Below, piece by piece: positions 18,239 to 25,538 of a DNA stretch of 40,442 nt. Below the pieces are notes generated by a model. That model was given only the letters and a program-made list of their open reading frames with translations, was not told where the DNA came from and did no database searches. Position 1 is the first letter of the stretch. The number at the start of each line of letters is the position of its first letter. This DNA is from Paracidovorax konjaci. GTDB lineage: Bacteria > Pseudomonadota > Gammaproteobacteria > Burkholderiales > Burkholderiaceae_C. The position numbers were made by a program, and so were the translations under genes. Where the stretch lies: assembly GCF_900112675.1 (NCBI RefSeq), contig NZ_FOMQ01000014.1:84783-125224 (forward strand). Direction: 5' to 3'.

Positions 18239-18888
18239 GGCGCGTGGGAGCCGAGAAGGCGGTGCAGATGGCGTACGGCCAGGCGCACGCGGGATTTGAC
18301 GGTGCCCAGCGGAATGCCGAGTTCATCGGCGATCTGTGCGTGGGGCTGCTCATCGAAGAAAGAGCGGCGCAGGACCTGTGCCTGGTCGGGCGACAGCAAG
18401 CCGAGCGCGCGGCGCACATCGCTTTCGCGCTGGGCAGCGTAGACCTGTTCTTCGGGGCCGGCATCCTCCATGGCGAGGTCCTGCCCTTCGTCGCTTTCGG
18501 AGAGCTGGTTGCCCTTGCGTCGCAGGTGGTCGATGCGCAGATTGCGCGCGATGGTGAACACCCAGGTGGATACCCCTGCGTGCGCGGGATCGAACGTGGC
18601 GGCCCGCCGCCACATGTTCACCATCGCTTCCTGGGTAAGGTCTTCTGCGACGCCCTCCAGGGTGCCCAGGCGCATGAGGTAGGACTTCACGCGCGGTGCG
18701 AAATATTTGAACAGCGCCGCAAAAGCCTGCCGGTCGCCATGCTCGGCCACCGCGCGCACCATCGCTATGCATTCATCCCGCGACGGAGTCGATCCCTCGG
18801 TGTAATACTTCGTCACAATCGACAGGTAGGGGGGCAGGGTGGGCCGCGGGGTGCGGGGCTCTGCCAGGGGCTGGCGGACGATGGTCAT
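18235..18888 (-). CDS. rpoE: ECF sigma factor, RpoE/ECF11 type
   Basis: A 217-residue ECF sigma factor. Region 2 spans FAALFKYFAPRVKSYLMRLG to STWVFTIARNLRIDHLRRKG; region 4 is LLSPDQAQVLRRSFFDEQPHAQIADELGIPLGTVKSRVRLAV, with a helix-turn-helix. Similarity to R. sphaeroides RpoE and coupling to a ChrR anti-sigma gene place it in the ECF11-like group that governs the singlet-oxygen response. The ATG at 18888 gives about 30 more N-terminal residues than the shortest family members and has no clear Shine-Dalgarno; a GTG at 18816 is an alternative. It diverges from the FAD-oxidoreductase run and is probably autoregulated through the promoter proposed at 18896-18925. Confidence 0.93.
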   Translation of the reverse strand: MTIVRQPLAEPRTPRPTLPPYLSIVTKYYTEGSTPSRDECIAMVRAVAEHGDRQAFAALFKYFAPRVKSYLMRLGTLEGVAEDLTQEAMVNMWRRAATFDPAHAGVSTWVFTIARNLRIDHLRRKGNQLSESDEGQDLAMEDAGPEEQVYAAQRESDVRRALGLLSPDQAQVLRRSFFDEQPHAQIADELGIPLGTVKSRVRLAVRHLHRLLGSHAP

Positions 18889-18895
18889 GGTGCTG

Positions 18896-18925
18896 CACAT
18901 ACGCAGCGATGGGCGGATTAGATCA
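18896..18925 (-). promoter_or_regulatory. Candidate ECF11-type promoter of rpoE-chrR
   Basis: On the minus strand TGATCT is followed after 18 bases by TATGTG. From memory, the R. sphaeroides RpoE consensus is TGATCC with a -10 near TAAGA at similar spacing. The -10 ends seven bases before the rpoE ATG, so the transcript would be nearly leaderless, or the true start lies further in. Confidence 0.35.
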
Positions 18926-18990
18926 CGGCCCATGGAGCGGAATCCAACAGCCCGGCAGATACGTACAAGCCCGCAGCATCCGAGGATTCC

Positions 18991-20367
18991 ATGAGAACGA
19001 TCCATGACCAACCTGCAGCGGGCGATGGCCTGGCAGGACAACGCCCTAGCGGCCCCATCGACATTGCCGTCATCGGCAGCGGCATCTCCGGCCTGGCCGC
19101 CGCGTGGCTGCTCGCCAAGCGCCACCGCGTCACGGTATACGAGGCCGATGCGCGGCCCGGCGGCCACAGCCACACTGTGGAGGTGCCCGGCCCTGCCGGG
19201 CCGACACCGGTCGATACGGGCTTCATCGTCTACAACGAGTCGGCCTATCCGAACCTCACGGCACTGTTCGCACACCTGGGCGTGGAAACGGTTCCCACCG
19301 ACATGTCGTTCGCAGTCAGTCTGGACGCTGGTGCGCTGGAGTACTCCGGCTCCGGGCTCTCCGGCCTGTTCGCGCAGCGGTCCAATGTGCTGCGCCCGCG
19401 CTTCTGGTCGATGCTCCGGGATCTGGTGCGGTTCTACCGCCAGGCGCCCCAGGATGCGGCCAGCATGGGACTGCTCCCGCTGGACGAATACCTGGACCGC
19501 CGCGGTTTCGGCCGCGCGTTCCGCGAGGACCACCTCTATCCCATGGCCGCCGCCATCTGGTCCACGCCGGCCTCCCGCATCGGGCAATACCCGACCGAAT
19601 CCTTCGTGCGGTTCTGCGAGAACCACCAGCTCCTCGACCTCGGCCAACGCCCCGCGTGGCGCACGGTGCAGGGCGGCAGCCGCCGCTATGTCGAGAAATT
19701 GACTGCGGCACTGGGCCCCGGTGCCCTGATGCTCGCGCAGCCCGCCGTGGAGATTCGGCGCACGGACACCGGCGTCTACGTGCGCACGGCCGATGCGCGC
19801 GAATCGCGCCGCCATGACCACGTGGTGATCGCCACCCATGCCGACCAGACGCTGAGGCTGCTGCCCGACGCCACCGAAGCCGAATCGCACATGCTGGGTG
19901 CATTCGGCTACAGCCGCAACCTGGCCGTGCTGCACAGCGATCCGGCACTCATGCCGCAGCGGCGCGCGGTGTGGTCCAGCTGGAACTACGCCAGCGAGAG
20001 AGGCCTGACCGAAGGCCTGAGCGTGACCTACTGGATGAACCGCCTGCAGCATCTGCCGCAGAGCCATCCCCTCTTCCTGACGCTGAACCCCATCCGGGAT
20101 CCCCATCCGCAGCACGTCCTGCACACGCAGGTGTACGAACACCCCATCTTCGACGGCGGCGCGCTGCGTGCGCAAAAGGAGCTGTGGGCCTTGCAGGGTC
20201 AGCGGCGCACGTGGTTCTGCGGCGCCTACTTTGGTGCGGGCTTCCACGAGGACGGCCTGCAGGCAGGCCTGGCGGTGGCCGAGGAACTGGGCGGCGTCCG
20301 GCGGCCCTGGACCGTGCCCCAGGAATCCGGGCGCATCCATTGCATGCGCCAGGGGGTCGCCGCGTGA
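18991..20367 (+). CDS. FAD-dependent amine-oxidase-like oxidoreductase
   Basis: A 458-residue flavoprotein of the NAD(P)-binding/amine oxidase superfamily. The Rossmann motif IAVIGSGISGLAAAWLLAK (GSGISG at 29-34) is followed by the ADP-ribose-binding acid and second glycine motif (VYEADARPGGHSHT). VDTGFIVYNE and YPMAAAIWSTP are blocks typical of the subfamily linked to CFA and DUF1365 genes. A C-terminal FAD block is GAYFGAGFHEDGLQAGLAVAEEL. In R. sphaeroides, relatives belong to the RpoE-ChrR regulon and to furan fatty acid formation, so oxidation or desaturation of a modified acyl chain is plausible but not shown. GAGG precedes the ATG; the stop overlaps the next start (GTGA). Confidence 0.9.
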   Translation: MRTIHDQPAAGDGLAGQRPSGPIDIAVIGSGISGLAAAWLLAKRHRVTVYEADARPGGHSHTVEVPGPAGPTPVDTGFIVYNESAYPNLTALFAHLGVETVPTDMSFAVSLDAGALEYSGSGLSGLFAQRSNVLRPRFWSMLRDLVRFYRQAPQDAASMGLLPLDEYLDRRGFGRAFREDHLYPMAAAIWSTPASRIGQYPTESFVRFCENHQLLDLGQRPAWRTVQGGSRRYVEKLTAALGPGALMLAQPAVEIRRTDTGVYVRTADARESRRHDHVVIATHADQTLRLLPDATEAESHMLGAFGYSRNLAVLHSDPALMPQRRAVWSSWNYASERGLTEGLSVTYWMNRLQHLPQSHPLFLTLNPIRDPHPQHVLHTQVYEHPIFDGGALRAQKELWALQGQRRTWFCGAYFGAGFHEDGLQAGLAVAEELGGVRRPWTVPQESGRIHCMRQGVAA

Positions 20368-21173
20368 TCCCGGCGGCGGCGCCCCCCAGCGCGCTCTGCA
20401 CGGGCGATGTGCTGCACGAGCGGCTGCGTCCGGCACGCCACCGGCTGCGTTATCGCGTCCATGCGCTGTGGCTGGATGTGGACGAGCTGCCGGACCTGTC
20501 GCGGCGCCTGCGGCTTTTCTCGCTCAACCGATTCAATCTCTTCAGCCTGCACGAGCGCGACTACGGCACGGGCTCGGGCGAGCCGCTGCGCCGCCATGTG
20601 GAGCGCCAATTGGCTGCGGCCGGGGTGGACGCGCCTTTGGGCTCCATCCGCATGCTGACCATGCCGCGGATCCTGGGCTATGCGTTCAATCCGCTCACGG
20701 TGTATTTCTGCCACCGGGCCGATGGCGGGCTGCAGGCCATGCTCTACGAGGTCAACAACACCTTCGGAGAGCGCCACAGCTACCTGGCCGCCGTCCCGCC
20801 GCAACGGGCGCACGACGACCGCCAGCGGCACGGATGCGACAAGGCCTTCCACGTGTCGCCGTTCCTGCCGCTCGCCATGCGGTATGCCTTCGACGTGCAG
20901 CGGCCGCGGGCCGCGGGCGACGCGCTGGCCCTGACGGTGACGGCCGGCGACGCCTCGGGGACCGTCCTGGGCGCGCTCTGGAGGCTGCGCACCGGTCCGC
21001 TGACCGATCGCGCGCTCGCCCGTGTCTTTCTCACGCACCCGCTGCTCACGCTCAAGGTGATCGGTGCCATCCATTGGGAGGCACTGCAGCTCTGGATCAA
21101 GGGCGTGGGCTTCCACGCCAAACCACCGGCTCCCGAACGGACCCTCACCATCATCCGCGCCGAAGAACCATGA
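20364..21173 (+). CDS. DUF1365 protein, GTG start
   Basis: A 269-residue protein of family DUF1365. Characteristic blocks are HERLRPARHRLRYRVHALWLDVDEL at the N-terminus, RMLTMPRILGYAFNPLTVYFCH and LQAMLYEVNNTFGERHSYL in the centre, and KAFHVSPFLP. Function unknown; it is nearly always encoded between an FAD amine-oxidase-like gene and a CFA-type methyltransferase, as here. The GTG start overlaps the preceding stop by four bases and its own stop overlaps the next ATG, so three proteins are made in a coupled way, probably for one lipid-modification pathway. Confidence 0.9.
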   Translation: MIPAAAPPSALCTGDVLHERLRPARHRLRYRVHALWLDVDELPDLSRRLRLFSLNRFNLFSLHERDYGTGSGEPLRRHVERQLAAAGVDAPLGSIRMLTMPRILGYAFNPLTVYFCHRADGGLQAMLYEVNNTFGERHSYLAAVPPQRAHDDRQRHGCDKAFHVSPFLPLAMRYAFDVQRPRAAGDALALTVTAGDASGTVLGALWRLRTGPLTDRALARVFLTHPLLTLKVIGAIHWEALQLWIKGVGFHAKPPAPERTLTIIRAEEP

Positions 21174-22444
21174 CGCCTTCCTCTCCATCGTCCGCGAACG
21201 CAGCCCACGGGATGGCCTCCGGCCAGTCCGCCCATCCGCCGCACGCACCCCAGGCCGACATCGCATGGCCCTACCGGCCTCTGGCGCGCCTGCTGCGCCG
21301 CCTGCTGGACACCATGGCCTGCGGATCGCTCGTGATCGAACTGCCCGGCGGCGCCCAATGGGCCGGCAGCGGTTCCGAGCCCGGGCCCCATGCCGTGCTG
21401 GTCCTGCACACCTGGAAGCCCGTCTGGCGCCTGCTCACGGGGGGCGACCTCGGCTTGGCGGAGGGGTACCGGCGGGGCGAGTGGTCCAGCCCCGATGTGG
21501 CGGCCCTGCTGGAAACCGGCATCCGCAACGAAGCGCGCTGGAGCCGCGCCATCGATGCCGGTTGGCCCGTGCGCTGGGCGAGCCGGCTGCTGCACCTGCG
21601 GCGCGCCAACACGCGCAGTGGCAGCCGGCGCAACATCGCGTTCCACTACGACATGGGCAATGCGTTCTATGCGCAGTGGCTGGATGCCTCGATGCTCTAC
21701 TCCAGCGCGATCTATGCCTCGGACACCGAAACGCTCGAAGAGGCCCAGGCCCGCAAGCTCGCACGCATCCTCGAATGCCTCGCTCCCCGGCCCGGAGAGC
21801 ATGTGCTGGAGATCGGCTGCGGCTGGGGCGCACTCGCCCTGGCCGTGGCGCAGCAGGGCCGCGCGCAGGTGACCGGGCTCACCCTCTCGGCAGAACAGCT
21901 GCGCTTCGCGCAGGACCGGGTGCAGCAAGCCGGCCTGCCAGCGCAAGTGGACCTGCGACTGCAGGACTACCGCGACGTGCAGGGCACGTTCGACCACATC
22001 GTGTCCATCGAGATGCTCGAAGCCGTGGGCGAGCGGTATTGGCCCACCTACTTCTCCACGCTGCGCGAGCGGCTGCGGCCCGGCGGCCGCGCCGTGGTGC
22101 AGGTGATCACCATCGGCGACGGCCATTTCGAGCACTACCGCGCCGGTGCGGACTTCATCCAGCGGTACATCTTCCCGGGCGGGATGCTGCCGTCGCCCTC
22201 CGTGCTGTCGGAGCAGGCCAGCCGTGCCGGCCTGCGCATCGCCTCCAGCGAGACCTTCGGTGACAGCTATGCCACCACGCTGGCCGAATGGCGCAAGCGT
22301 TTCCTGCGGGCCTGGCCCTCTATCGAACCCCTGGGGTTCGATGCACCGTTCCGCCGCCTGTGGGAGTACTACCTCTGCTACTGCGAAGCGGGGTTCCGCA
22401 CCGGGCGCATCGATGTGGGCCTCTACACGCTGACGCACGCATAG
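21170..22444 (+). CDS. CFA-synthase-family methyltransferase (second copy)
   Basis: A 424-residue protein with the full-length cyclopropane-fatty-acid synthase layout. An N-terminal domain (VLVLHTWKPVWRLLTGGDLGLAEGYRRGEW) precedes IAFHYDMGNAFYAQWLD and a SAM domain (HVLEIGCGWGALALAVA, LTLSAEQLRFAQ, VSIEMLEAVG, RYIFPGGMLPS). Of the bicarbonate-site residues known for E. coli Cfa (C139, E239, H266, Y317), Glu284 and Tyr367 are present, but the Cys reads Ser179 and the His reads Ile313. It therefore may add a methyl or methylene group without making a cyclopropane ring, as in methyl-branched or furan fatty acid routes. Last gene of the FAD-DUF1365-methyltransferase run; it faces the SDR gene across 34 bases. 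Confidence 0.9.
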   Translation: MTPSSPSSANAAHGMASGQSAHPPHAPQADIAWPYRPLARLLRRLLDTMACGSLVIELPGGAQWAGSGSEPGPHAVLVLHTWKPVWRLLTGGDLGLAEGYRRGEWSSPDVAALLETGIRNEARWSRAIDAGWPVRWASRLLHLRRANTRSGSRRNIAFHYDMGNAFYAQWLDASMLYSSAIYASDTETLEEAQARKLARILECLAPRPGEHVLEIGCGWGALALAVAQQGRAQVTGLTLSAEQLRFAQDRVQQAGLPAQVDLRLQDYRDVQGTFDHIVSIEMLEAVGERYWPTYFSTLRERLRPGGRAVVQVITIGDGHFEHYRAGADFIQRYIFPGGMLPSPSVLSEQASRAGLRIASSETFGDSYATTLAEWRKRFLRAWPSIEPLGFDAPFRRLWEYYLCYCEAGFRTGRIDVGLYTLTHA

Positions 22445-22478
22445 CCAGGCCGCAGGGGCCAGCCACGCGTCCCGCTCG

Positions 22479-23285
22479 CTAGCGCTCGGCGGTCCCGGGC
22501 TCCGCCATGCGCCGGTGCTGCGCGGCCACGAGCTGCGACGGCGCGACCTTGGACAGCGCCACCTGCAGCTTGTTGCCGAGCCCCACCACCACATCGGCTT
22601 CACCGGCATGCAGGGCTTCATAGCCCGCGCGCGCCACATCCGCCGGATCGGACTTGTCGGATTGCGTGCCCACTTTTGTGTCCTGCATGCCCGCCCGTTC
22701 GAAGAACCGCGTATCCGTCACACCGGGCATCAGGCAGGTCACCGTCACGCCCGAGTCCTGCAGTTCGTTGCGCAGGGCTGCGGCGAATGAGTCGATGAAC
22801 GCCTTGGAGCCGTTGTAGACCGCCTGGAAACTGCCGGGCTGGAATCCCGCGATCGAGCCGGTGATCAGGATGCGGCCCTGGCCGGCTGCGCACATGCGCT
22901 GGGCCACGCGCTGCACCAGCCACACCGTGCCGGTGATGTTGGTGTCGATCACGTGCCGCACGTCGGGAAAGATCTGGTCCAGAAACGCCCCGCCCAGGCC
23001 GTGGCCCGCATTCGCCATGAGGGCATGCACCATGCGGTCGCCCACCACGGCCCAGAGTTTCTGCAGGCCCTCCTGCGTGGCGAGGTCGGTCTGGATGAAT
23101 TCGACCTCCGCGCCCTCCGCGCGCAGTGTTTCGGCCGCCCCGTTGAGCGGCGTGTCGGCCGCGAGCACCAGGTTGTACCCACCCCGGGCCGCGTGCCGGG
23201 CCAGTTCGAGACCGATGCCGGAGGATGCTCCGGTGATCAACGCCAGGGGGCGCGCCGTGCCGGTGGTGTCTGCAGCTGGCTCCAT
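22479..23285 (-). CDS. Short-chain dehydrogenase/reductase
   Basis: A 268-residue classical SDR: the cofactor motif TGASSGIG (18-25), NAG (92-94), catalytic Ser144 and YNGSK (Tyr157, Lys161). The proline-glycine stretch CLMPGVTDTRFFERA after the active site is typical of the YqjQ/DltE-like SDRs that act on lipids and ketones; the actual substrate is unknown. An SDR gene also belongs to the R. sphaeroides RpoE regulon, which fits its place at the end of this module. The ATG at 23285 was chosen; the open frame continues 73 codons upstream without SDR features. Confidence 0.9.
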   Translation of the reverse strand: MEPAADTTGTARPLALITGASSGIGLELARHAARGGYNLVLAADTPLNGAAETLRAEGAEVEFIQTDLATQEGLQKLWAVVGDRMVHALMANAGHGLGGAFLDQIFPDVRHVIDTNITGTVWLVQRVAQRMCAAGQGRILITGSIAGFQPGSFQAVYNGSKAFIDSFAAALRNELQDSGVTVTCLMPGVTDTRFFERAGMQDTKVGTQSDKSDPADVARAGYEALHAGEADVVVGLGNKLQVALSKVAPSQLVAAQHRRMAEPGTAER

Positions 23286-23493
23286 GTCCAAACCCTCTTT
23301 CTTGTCGCTGGATGGTGGAAGGCCGCCGGGCACACGTTCAGGGCACGCCGGAGCCTCGTGGAAAATCCGATGGTGGAAGCGCCTCCTTCCGGCCCATGTC
23401 GGACGCCGCGCCGTGAATCGCAGCGAAAAAGACGCGCGTGCCCGGGTCCGGTGCACGGCCGTGCAGCCCGCACCCCATGCCAGAATCGGGGCC

Positions 23494-24966
23494 ATGTCCG
23501 CCACCTCGGCCTATGCGGTGACCGCCGCCACCACGCCCCGACGCTCCGACGACAGCACCATGGCCGTGCTGTACCGCGCCGCCCTGGGGCCGATGGGCAC
23601 CGCCCGCTACCTCTCCGCCTTCGAGCGCTTCGATGTCGCGGGCCGTGCCCTCCCCGGCTGGAACTGGGCCGCTGCACTCTGCACACTCAACTGGATGGTC
23701 TTCCGGCAGTTGTGGAGCGCCGCGCTCGTTTACGTGGCGGCCCTCGAAGGACTGGCCCTGCTGGCCGTCGCCGTGGGCCAGTACACCGCCCGATGGCCGT
23801 TGCCCGTGCTGGCCGGCCTGGGGCTCGCGGTGCTGCTGGCAGCCACGGTGATCCCGGGGCTTTATGGCAATGCCTTCGTGCACAGCGAAACCCGCAAGCG
23901 CATCACCAAGGCCCTGTCCGCGTCCGCCACGCTGGCCCAGGCCCAGGCGCTCCTGGAGCGGCAGGCACCCACTCCGCGCCGGCTGGCCTGGATCGCCGCC
24001 GCCAACGCCGTGCTGGCCCTGCTGATCGCAGCGATCGTGGTGGCGCTCTCCCGGCAGGCTGCAACCGCAACGGCGCCGTCCGGGACCGCGATGCCGGCCG
24101 TGCGTGCCACGGCCTCCAGCCCCGCGGCGTCCCAGGCCTCGGTCTTCGACGATGCACCTGCCGCGCCTGCCCCATCGGGTGCAGCCGCCGCGTCTGCGCC
24201 GGCTTCGGCGGCTGCGCCGCAGCCCCCGGTGTCTGCAGCCCGAGCGCTGGCGGCCCCGACTCCTGCGCCGCAGGCCCCCGGGGACCGCGATGCGTCGGCG
24301 CCCGAGGCACGCGCATCGTCGCCTGCGGCCTCCAGCCCCCGTGCCCAGGCTTCGGTCGCCGCCGTCCAGCCGAGAGCGCTGCAGGCATCGGCACCGGCCT
24401 CTGGAGCATCCGCGTCCATCCCGACACCGGCAGCCGCTCCGCCTGCCGCGCCTGGGATTCCGCAGGCGGCCAGCAGGCCAGCCACCGCTGCGCCGGCGGC
24501 CCCCACCACCTCCGCCGCAGTGCAGCCTGCGGCAACGGCCTCCGCAACGGCGAAGTTTGCAAGCGCGCCGGCCTCGGCTGCAGCGTCTACCGCGGCAGCG
24601 CCGCGGTCTGCCCCATCCGCGGCGGCTTCGCTGCCGGCCAGTGCCCCGGTCCGCGCCCCGCGCGCATCGGCGTCCGCGCGGGCAGCCGCGACGACGGCCC
24701 CTGCCGCAACGGAGCGCACCGACGCGGCGGCACGCAAGCTCTACATCAACGTCGGGCTGTTTGCCGAACCGGCCAATGCGCAACGTGCCCATGGACTGCT
24801 GCGCGGCGCCGGCATTCCTGCCGCGACCCAGCCGGTGACGGCCGCGGACGGGCGAGAACTGCTGCGCGTGCGCGCCGGCCCTTTCACATCGGCCTCCCAG
24901 GCCAACGCCGCGGCGGCCCGCATCCGCACGCTCGGCCTGGAAACCTCGGCGGCAAAGCGCCCGTGA
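23494..24966 (+). CDS. DUF2628 / SPOR-domain membrane protein
   Basis: A 490-residue protein in three parts. Residues ~25-125 are a DUF2628 domain (YRAALGPMGTARYLSAFERFD and WNWAAALCTLNWMVFRQLW, then two membrane helices); a third helix lies near 165-187. Residues ~190-410 are an extreme Ala/Pro/Ser low-complexity linker. Residues ~412-490 are a SPOR domain (KLYINVGLFAEPANAQRAHGLLRGAG, LLRVRAGPFTSASQANAAAARI), which binds denuded peptidoglycan glycans at the septum. So an inner-membrane anchored, periplasmic cell-wall-binding protein, perhaps linked to division; the role of DUF2628 is unknown. Confidence 0.85.
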   Translation: MSATSAYAVTAATTPRRSDDSTMAVLYRAALGPMGTARYLSAFERFDVAGRALPGWNWAAALCTLNWMVFRQLWSAALVYVAALEGLALLAVAVGQYTARWPLPVLAGLGLAVLLAATVIPGLYGNAFVHSETRKRITKALSASATLAQAQALLERQAPTPRRLAWIAAANAVLALLIAAIVVALSRQAATATAPSGTAMPAVRATASSPAASQASVFDDAPAAPAPSGAAAASAPASAAAPQPPVSAARALAAPTPAPQAPGDRDASAPEARASSPAASSPRAQASVAAVQPRALQASAPASGASASIPTPAAAPPAAPGIPQAASRPATAAPAAPTTSAAVQPAATASATAKFASAPASAAASTAAAPRSAPSAAASLPASAPVRAPRASASARAAATTAPAATERTDAAARKLYINVGLFAEPANAQRAHGLLRGAGIPAATQPVTAADGRELLRVRAGPFTSASQANAAAARIRTLGLETSAAKRP

Positions 24967-25136
24967 TGGCGGGCGCAACGTGCCGCCCAGTCGATGGGCA
25001 TGGGCATGTGCGTTACCGCTGGTGACGGCCCGCCCAGCATGGCTGCGCTATGGTGCCGGCTCCCATCGGCGCGCCGCTTCGGCAGGCCGTCCTCATCCCG
25101 ATCCGACCATTGACTTCAACCACGGAGCATCCATCC

Positions 25137-25472
25137 ATGCAAATTTCTGCCCGCGCTTTCGCCTCCGTTGCCCTCGCCCTCCTTGCCGCCGGCTGTAGCA
25201 CGGCGAACCTGCCTTGGGGCGGCTCGGCCACGCCTGCCGCGACGGGCCCGACCGGCGCCCCTGTCGGAGGCACCTGCGACGCCGCTCCCGCACAGGCACT
25301 GATCGGCCAGAACAGCACGGCGAAGGTGGTCGAGGACGCCCGCGTGCGCTCCGGCGCCCACCTGGCCCGCGTGCTGCGCCCCGGTCAGATGGTCACCAAG
25401 GAATTCGACGCGCAGCGCCTCAACCTCGAAGTGGACGGCAACGGGCGCATCACGGCCGTGCGCTGCGGCTGA
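25137..25472 (+). CDS. Lipoprotein of the I78 peptidase-inhibitor family
   Basis: A 111-residue predicted lipoprotein: a signal peptide with lipobox LLAAGC (Cys20), then a short Gly/Pro/Ala linker and the I78 inhibitor domain (CDAAPAQALIGQ, SGAHLARVLRPGQMVTKEF, RLNLEVDGNGRITAVRCG), with two cysteines likely paired. Family members inhibit serine proteases in fungi; the bacterial role is unknown. GGAG precedes the ATG. It converges on hemW across a 66-base gap that holds a strong hairpin. Confidence 0.88.
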   Translation: MQISARAFASVALALLAAGCSTANLPWGGSATPAATGPTGAPVGGTCDAAPAQALIGQNSTAKVVEDARVRSGAHLARVLRPGQMVTKEFDAQRLNLEVDGNGRITAVRCG

Positions 25473-25502
25473 TGCTCCTGCACTGACGGAGGATTCCGCA
25501 GG

Positions 25503-25537
25503 CCGCGCACTGCCGGCGGCACGCGCAGTGCCCGCGG
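25503..25537. terminator. Hairpin between convergent lipoprotein and hemW genes
   Basis: GCACTGC pairs perfectly with GCAGTGC around an 11-base loop, and an outer CCGC/GCGG pair lengthens the stem past a two-base bulge. There is no T-tract. Its place between two convergent stops suggests a two-way terminator. Confidence 0.45.
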
Positions 25538-25538
25538 C

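Noticed and set aside
18889-20436. Extension of the sigma-factor frame to 733 codons on the minus strand
   Set aside because: The part above 18888 is antisense to the FAD oxidoreductase gene and lacks sigma-factor features.
23338-24978. Gly/Arg-rich frame antisense to the DUF2628/SPOR gene
   Set aside because: It mirrors the Ala-rich linker of the real gene; such frames arise in low-complexity GC-rich DNA.
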